Assembly (NCBI GenBank): GCA_946409475.1
Contig: CAMJWQ010000027.1
Span: 1-16,582 of the forward strand
DNA: 16,582 nucleotides
Direction: 5' to 3'
From: an uncultured Lachnospiraceae bacterium
GTDB taxonomy: Bacteria; Bacillota; Clostridia; Lachnospirales; Lachnospiraceae
Part shown: piece after piece, positions 14,763 through 16,582 of the stretch
Numbering within the stretch: the stretch's first letter is position 1
How the letters are laid out: every line of letters starts with the position of its first letter
Program-made: the position numbers and the translations under genes
The notes under the pieces: generated by a model
What the model saw: the letters and a program-made list of their open reading frames with translations, nothing else
The model's database searches: none
What the model was told of the DNA's origin: nothing

Positions 14763-14790
14763 AGCTTTACCTGTTTTTCATTTTTATATT

Positions 14791-14819
14791 ATTATAATTT
14801 CAATTTATTTATAAAGCAA
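14791..14819 (-). promoter_or_regulatory. Probable promoter of the glycosyltransferase / radical SAM / nth unit
   Basis: On the minus strand TTGCTT (14814-14819) and a perfect TATAAT (14791-14796) are separated by 17 bp. Transcription would start near 14784, giving a leader of about 20 nt before the ATG at 14762. The -35 match is weak. Confidence 0.5.
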
Positions 14820-14888
14820 ATTATTTATATTATTTCCTTTATCACTTACAGACGGAATAGAAACAAAATTTTATTTTCCTGTAAAAAA

Positions 14889-14897
14889 TGATATACT
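14889..14897 (+). promoter_or_regulatory. Extended -10 promoter of the P1-family peptidase gene
   Basis: TG-N-TATACT at 14889-14897 is an extended -10 element on the plus strand. No good -35 box lies at the usual distance, as is common for extended -10 promoters. Transcription would begin near 14904, about 60 nt before the ATG at 14966. Confidence 0.45.
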
Positions 14898-14965
14898 TTT
14901 TATTAATTCTTCATTTATTTCGGAAAAAATATTATTACTTCCATAAGAACAGGAAAGGAAAAGCT

Positions 14966-16036
14966 ATGCCAAAAGAAAAGTCCAATTTTACTACCTTAAG
15001 GGAAGCCGGTATATTAATAGGTTCCTTACGACCGGGAAAACGAAATAGAATAACGGATGTACCGGGTGTTCTGGTCGGTCACTCCACCATTGATACTGCT
15101 GAAAATAAAACCGGCGTCACGGTAATTATCCCTTCCGCAGATAATCCCTTTACTCACAAGCTGATTGCCGCCTCTTATGTATTAAACGGCTTCGGAAAGA
15201 CCCAGGGCCTTGTGCAGATAGAGGAGTTAGGCACCCTGGAAACCCCCATAGCTCTTACCAACACCTTAAATATCGGTTTGGTTCATGATGCTTTGGTATC
15301 ATATATGATTACTGTCTGCCAAAAGGAAGGGGCAGCTGTGAAATCTGTCAATCCTGTTGTAGGTGAATGCAATGATGCCGCCCTAAATCATATCGAAAAC
15401 CAGGCTGTTAAAAAGGAGCATGTTTTTGAAGCAATCGAAAATGCGGGGGAAGATTTTCAGATGGGAGATGTGGGGGCCGGGAAAGGTACCGTTTGCTTCG
15501 GCTTAAAGGGGGGAATCGGCTCTTCCTCAAGAACAATGGAAATTGACGGAAAATCCTTTACCATAGGCGTTTTGGTCCAGACCAATCAGGGCATAACCAA
15601 GGATTTAATGATTCAGGGTGAAGCCATAGGCTCAAGGATTATGAAGAAAGTAAAGCAATCGGACGTAGACAAAGGTTCTATCATGATTATCGTGGCAACA
15701 GATCTTCCCCTTAGCAGCCGGCAGTTAAAACGTATCTTAAAACGTTCCGCGGTGGGTCTTTCCAGAACCGGTTCCTATATCGGTCATGGCAGCGGTGAAA
15801 TTATCATCGGCTTTTCCACCGCTAATGTATTAGAGCAGCAGTCTCCCTTCCACACCCTTCAGATACTGAATGAAAGTAAGATGGATATCCCTTTTCGGGC
15901 TGTGGCGGAAGCCGTAGAGGAAGCTGTTTTAAACTCACTTTTCTCTGCCGGAACAGTTACCGGATACAGCGGAAAAACCGTTTATAGTATTCAGGAATTT
16001 GTAGAAATAAAGGATAAAGCCATAGAAATAATATAG
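14966..16036 (+). CDS. P1-family (DmpA/BapA-like) self-processing aminopeptidase
   Basis: The 356-residue protein belongs to the P1/S58 N-terminal nucleophile peptidases, which cut themselves before a serine to form the active alpha/beta enzyme and then release N-terminal residues from small peptides or amides. The N-terminal DVPGVLVGHSTID, central VNPVVGECNDAALN and GDVGAGKGT, and later VQTNQG are family motifs. The predicted self-cleavage is between Gly237 and Ser238 in KGSIMIIVATDLPLS, with RTGSYIGHGSGEI downstream. No signal peptide is visible from the chosen start, so it is probably cytoplasmic. The ATG at 14966 has AGGAAAGG upstream; the in-frame extension to 14888 overlaps the promoter and is ignored. 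The physiological substrate is unknown. The gene stands alone, with its promoter divergent from the glycosyltransferase unit. Confidence 0.92.
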   Translation: MPKEKSNFTTLREAGILIGSLRPGKRNRITDVPGVLVGHSTIDTAENKTGVTVIIPSADNPFTHKLIAASYVLNGFGKTQGLVQIEELGTLETPIALTNTLNIGLVHDALVSYMITVCQKEGAAVKSVNPVVGECNDAALNHIENQAVKKEHVFEAIENAGEDFQMGDVGAGKGTVCFGLKGGIGSSSRTMEIDGKSFTIGVLVQTNQGITKDLMIQGEAIGSRIMKKVKQSDVDKGSIMIIVATDLPLSSRQLKRILKRSAVGLSRTGSYIGHGSGEIIIGFSTANVLEQQSPFHTLQILNESKMDIPFRAVAEAVEEAVLNSLFSAGTVTGYSGKTVYSIQEFVEIKDKAIEII

Positions 16037-16044
16037 TCCTGGTA

Positions 16045-16110
16045 AAGTGCACTTGACATTTAATGTAAAGCATACTATACTATAAATGTCAAGTGCACTA
16101 TACATTTAAT
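16045..16110. repeat. Paired operator: 20-bp direct repeats that also form a 17-bp inverted repeat
   Basis: Positions 16046-16062 (AGTGCACTTGACATTTA) and 16083-16099 are perfect 17-bp inverted repeats with a 20-bp spacer. In addition 16045-16064 and 16091-16110 are direct repeats identical at 18 of 20 bases, 46 bp apart. Both arise because AGTGCACT is itself a palindrome flanked by ACATTTA. The right copy is a 26-bp near-palindrome (16083-16108) with TAAATGT and ACATTTA on either side; the left copy lacks the outer left half. The left copy contains the -35 box and the right covers the expected transcription start, so this is probably the operator of the regulator encoded just downstream. Confidence 0.85.
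16053..16081 (+). promoter_or_regulatory. Strong promoter of the XRE regulator / membrane protein operon
   Basis: Consensus TTGACA (16053-16058), a 17-bp spacer and TATACT (16076-16081, five of six) form a near-ideal sigma-A promoter. The expected start is near 16088, inside the right operator copy. The promoter begins 17 nt after the stop of the peptidase gene. Confidence 0.8.
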
Positions 16111-16163
16111 TAGGACAATAAATACTCTTGTTTTGCCATAAAAACATTTTAGGAAGTGATAAA

Positions 16164-16379
16164 TTGAAAAATCGTATTCAGGAATTGCGAAAGGAGAGAA
16201 AAGTAACGCAGAATGAACTGGCAGATGCCGTGGACGTTACCAGACAGACCATCATTTCACTGGAGAATGGGAAATATAAGGCATCTCTTGTACTTGCCCA
16301 TAAAATAGCCCAGTATTTTGATCTACCCATTGAAGATATTTTTATATTTGATTTAAAGGAGGAAAATTATGCTCATTAA
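16164..16379 (+). CDS. Cro/XRE-type helix-turn-helix regulator (YozG-like)
   Basis: The 71-residue protein is a single compact helix-turn-helix domain. The motif TQNELADAVDVTRQTIISLENGKY (residues about 15-38) is a classic HTH_3, and DLPIEDIF is the usual C-terminal helix of small YozG/Cro-like regulators. The start is a TTG at 16164 with AGGAAGTG (16151-16158) 5 nt upstream. Another TTG at 16128 would add 12 residues with no ribosome binding site. Small repressors of this type commonly autoregulate and are paired with a membrane protein gene, as here: the stop overlaps the next gene by 11 nt. The repeated palindrome around the promoter is the natural candidate for its binding site. What signal relieves repression is not visible. 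Confidence 0.92.
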   Translation: MKNRIQELRKERKVTQNELADAVDVTRQTIISLENGKYKASLVLAHKIAQYFDLPIEDIFIFDLKEENYAH

Positions 16380-16582
16380 AATCTTAGCATGTACAAATAG
16401 TACATCAAACGAGGACTTCAGTAGCTTATTAAAAAAAAGGGTATATTTATTTTTTATTCCCATTATATTAGGTATACTCACATTGGTTCTTGCTTATATT
16501 TTTTCTGTAGGAAATCATGCTTATCTGTCACCTTTTTTAAGCGGCTTTTACAGTGGGGTAGGTTCCGGCTGCATCGCCGCCG
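16369..16582 (+). CDS. Integral membrane protein, N-terminal part (partial)
   Basis: The first 71 residues are present before the right window edge. The ATG at 16369 overlaps the end of the regulator gene by 11 nt and has a perfect AAAGGAGG (16355-16362) spaced 6 nt. An N-terminal cytoplasmic stretch of about 25 residues ends in LLKKR. A first membrane helix covers about residues 26-46, and a second begins near residue 55 with a Gly/Ser-rich FYSGVGSG segment. This resembles the small multi-pass membrane proteins of unknown function that often follow YozG-like regulators in Firmicutes. I cannot name the family with confidence. The strong ribosome binding site, compared with the TTG start of the regulator, suggests the membrane protein is made in excess. 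Confidence 0.85.
   Translation, partial: MLIKILACTNSTSNEDFSSLLKKRVYLFFIPIILGILTLVLAYIFSVGNHAYLSPFLSGFYSGVGSGCIAA

Noticed and set aside
14888..14965. 26-residue hydrophobic N-terminal extension of the P1-family peptidase, which looks a little like a signal peptide
   Set aside because: It overlaps the extended -10 element, has no ribosome binding site, and the ATG at 14966 is preceded by AGGAAAGG and matches the usual family start.
16046..16099. Reading the 17-bp inverted repeat as a transcription terminator for the peptidase gene
   Set aside because: There is no T-run after the right arm, the loop is 20 nt, and the repeats match the promoter boxes of the next operon, which fits an operator better.
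16045..16110. Reading the repeats as ends of a mobile element or a CRISPR-like array
   Set aside because: Only two copies exist, the space between them is a promoter, and no transposase or Cas-like gene is nearby.

Overview
The window looks like a chromosomal segment of a spore-forming, low-to-moderate GC Firmicute, most likely a member of the Lachnospiraceae (Clostridia). This is inferred from the AT-rich intergenic DNA, strong AGGAGG-type ribosome binding sites, and the gene set: MutS2, an OmpR-type two-component pair, a secreted VanW protein, a B12-binding radical SAM protein and a CgeB-like glycosyltransferase. I see no rRNA, tRNA, insertion sequence, CRISPR array or prophage. The content is mostly core or clade-level genes.

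Layout, left to right. (1) 1-290, minus: the N-terminus of a membrane-anchored protein with an acidic linker, probably an HtrA-type serine protease, cut by the window edge. (2) 610-5163, plus: mutS2, then a response regulator and histidine kinase that share one nucleotide. (3) 5223-10203, minus, in transcription order: a secreted VanW/peptidoglycan-binding protein with an Ala/Gln/Glu tail, an AIR-synthase-fold protein, an Lrp/AsnC regulator, a class I aminotransferase and the tRNA methyltransferase TrmL. The last four are tightly packed or overlapping. (4) 10204-10498: a compact region with back-to-back promoters and an uncatalogued 34-residue membrane peptide gene on the minus strand. (5) 10499-11101, plus: a membrane-anchored, helical-repeat protein of unknown role, whose 3' end overlaps nth. 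(6) 11093-14762, minus: a CgeB-like glycosyltransferase, a B12-binding radical SAM protein overlapping it by 26 nt, then endonuclease III. (7) 14966-16036, plus: a self-processing P1-family (DmpA) aminopeptidase. (8) 16037-16582, plus: a Cro/XRE-type regulator and a membrane-protein gene running off the window, preceded by a near-consensus promoter wrapped in repeated palindromic operators.

The most striking non-coding structure is the promoter/operator at 16045-16110. Two 20-bp repeats (18/20 identical, 46 bp apart) are also arranged as 17-bp perfect inverted repeats around a TTGACA-N17-TATACT promoter. Other points of interest are the 34-aa gene lying antisense to a probable long leader, the 18-bp in-frame tandem repeats in the VanW protein tail, the HypE-like protein without the HypE C-terminal cysteine tail, the coupled glycosyltransferase/radical SAM pair, and the altered first Smr motif of MutS2. 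I see no clearly new defence or mobile system. Start codons were chosen by ribosome binding site and family alignment, and several differ from the longest open frame.
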